NCBI RefSeq assembly: GCF_000299415.1
Contig: NZ_AMPG01000001.1
Span: forward strand, 1,178,001 to 1,242,000
Reading direction: 5' to 3'
Length of the DNA: 64,000 nucleotides
From: Candidatus Microthrix parvicella Bio17-1
GTDB lineage: Bacteria > Actinomycetota > Acidimicrobiia > Acidimicrobiales > Microtrichaceae
The position numbers were made by a program, and so were the translations under genes. Under the pieces are notes generated by a model, which worked only from the letters and a program-made list of their open reading frames with translations, ran no database searches and was not told where the DNA came from. Below are positions 63,219-64,000 of this stretch, piece after piece (position 1 is the stretch's first letter; every line of letters starts with the position of its first letter).

Positions 63219-64000
63219 TCAGGCAGCCGGGTCGGATGGCAGGGCCGGCGATGGTGGCAGATGTGGTGCCACCTCCTGACCGAAACGCAGCAGTTGGTCG
63301 CAGTAGTCATCGACCGACGTGGCAAGGAAGCTCAGCTGAAGCTGGTTGATACCGCGGGAGGCGTAACGGGCCAGACGGTCGGCGACGTTTTCGGCCGGGC
63401 CGCTCAGGGTGTAATCGGGTTGGCCCTCGATGGGATCGCCCAGGCGGATCGGCTCGCACAGCACGCCCACTGCAAACGGCTCGTCGACTCGTCCGGCCGC
63501 CTCGCGCAACTCGCCGATGCGTTGAATCGCGGCCCGCATACCGCCCTTCGGTGGCCCCTGCGGAAGCCAGCCGTCACCCAACTGGGCGGCGCGCCGCACC
63601 GCCGCCGGCGAGGATCCACCCACCCAGATCGGCGGGCCGCCCGGGCGTGTCGGGGCCGGGCCAACCCGCACCGAGGTGGCCGGATAACGCTTGCCGACAA
63701 GGCTGAACCCGGCGTCGACGTCGCCGGGATTGGCGGCCTCGAACGCCGTGCGCACCGCAACGATCGCCTCCTCCAGCGCCGAGCCACGATCATCGAAGTT
63801 CACGCCAAGCGCCTCGAACTCGCGTTGCACGTGGCCGGCGCCCACGCCGAGGATCACTCGGCCGCCGGTGAGCGCGTCCAGCGTTGCGAAGCTCTTCGCC
63901 ACAGCCAACGGATGCCGGTAGGCGGCAACGTAGACGTGGCTGAGCAGCCAGAGGTTGGGGCAGCGGGCGCCAAGCCACGCCAGCGTGGCCACCGTGTCAT
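63219..64000 (-). CDS. F420-dependent LLM-class oxidoreductase, C-terminal part
   Basis: About 260 codons; the N-terminus lies beyond the right edge. HPLAVAKSFATLDALTGGRVILGVGAGH is family-diagnostic (in part: LDALTGGRVILGVGAG), and GGPPIWVGGSSPAAVRRAA is the second flavin-contact region. Actinobacterial members use F420. The substrate is unknown. It precedes the aldehyde dehydrogenase gene on the same strand, so the two may be co-transcribed. Confidence 0.9.
   Translation of the reverse strand, partial: DTVATLAWLGARCPNLWLLSHVYVAAYRHPLAVAKSFATLDALTGGRVILGVGAGHVQREFEALGVNFDDRGSALEEAIVAVRTAFEAANPGDVDAGFSLVGKRYPATSVRVGPAPTRPGGPPIWVGGSSPAAVRRAAQLGDGWLPQGPPKGGMRAAIQRIGELREAAGRVDEPFAVGVLCEPIRLGDPIEGQPDYTLSGPAENVADRLARYASRGINQLQLSFLATSVDDYCDQLLRFGQEVAPHLPPSPALPSDPAA

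Overview
The window is GC-rich chromosomal DNA from an actinobacterium. Pointers to the class Acidimicrobiia or a relative (Microthrix-like organisms would fit, but this is inference) are a DUF222/HNH 13E12-type protein, an F420-type LLM oxidoreductase, a WS/DGAT storage-lipid synthase, a perfect KstR-type steroid-regulon box, and many compact gene strings joined by 4-base ATGA overlaps. GTG starts are common.

Layout. 1-8.6 kb: partial DUF4239 membrane protein, arylsulfatase, MalT/LuxR-type ATPase regulator, a kinase-like/flippase-like membrane protein and a cysteine-rich SufR-type regulator. 8.6-13 kb: a methyltransferase behind a CsoR/CstR-like operator, then a heme operon (HemY, radical SAM/SPASM, Cox15-type heme A synthase). 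13-20 kb: KstR-boxed amidohydrolase, lipid genes (alpha/beta hydrolase + WS/DGAT; patatin + acyltransferase), and an HNH protein behind an SOS-like box. 20-30 kb: ATP-grasp enzyme; an Fe-S/DUF2249/heme-copper-oxidase-like group sharing an 18-bp palindromic operator with a ferredoxin reductase; two small membrane proteins, an SDR and a copper chaperone. 30-37 kb: a tight four-gene operon (zinc-dependent phospholipase C-like, CARDB-like, NHL propeller, sphingomyelinase-like EEP enzyme). 37-45 kb: cbpA-cbpM, amidase, kinase remnant, methyltransferase, YihY protein, frameshifted DHFR-family gene. 45.5-53 kb: a dense toxin-antitoxin region around an initiator tRNA gene, with two partial copies of that tRNA. 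53-64 kb: ordinary metabolism (2OG oxygenase, enoyl-CoA hydratase, HAD hydrolase, MFS exporter, NDH-2, methyltransferase, acyltransferase, aldehyde dehydrogenase, LLM oxidoreductase).

Two identical 1,695-bp IS1380-family elements (24997-26691 and 38156-39850) are the recent mobile DNA. Each has near-perfect terminal repeats and a 5-bp target duplication (TCAGA, TCAGT). One cuts a DUF2249 gene in two; the other sits in the last codons of cbpA and leaves the chaperone reading in frame into the transposase. Removing either element plus one duplication restores an intact reading frame.

The most interesting unit is 45.5-50.2 kb. An AbiE system, a PIN toxin pair and an orphan antitoxin lie between an intact tRNA-fMet and two 3'-end fragments of the same tRNA, with no recombinase present, as if small antitoxin modules were added stepwise at one tRNA. 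The phospholipase/propeller/EEP operon and the palindrome-linked DUF2249 regulon are the other candidates for undescribed systems.
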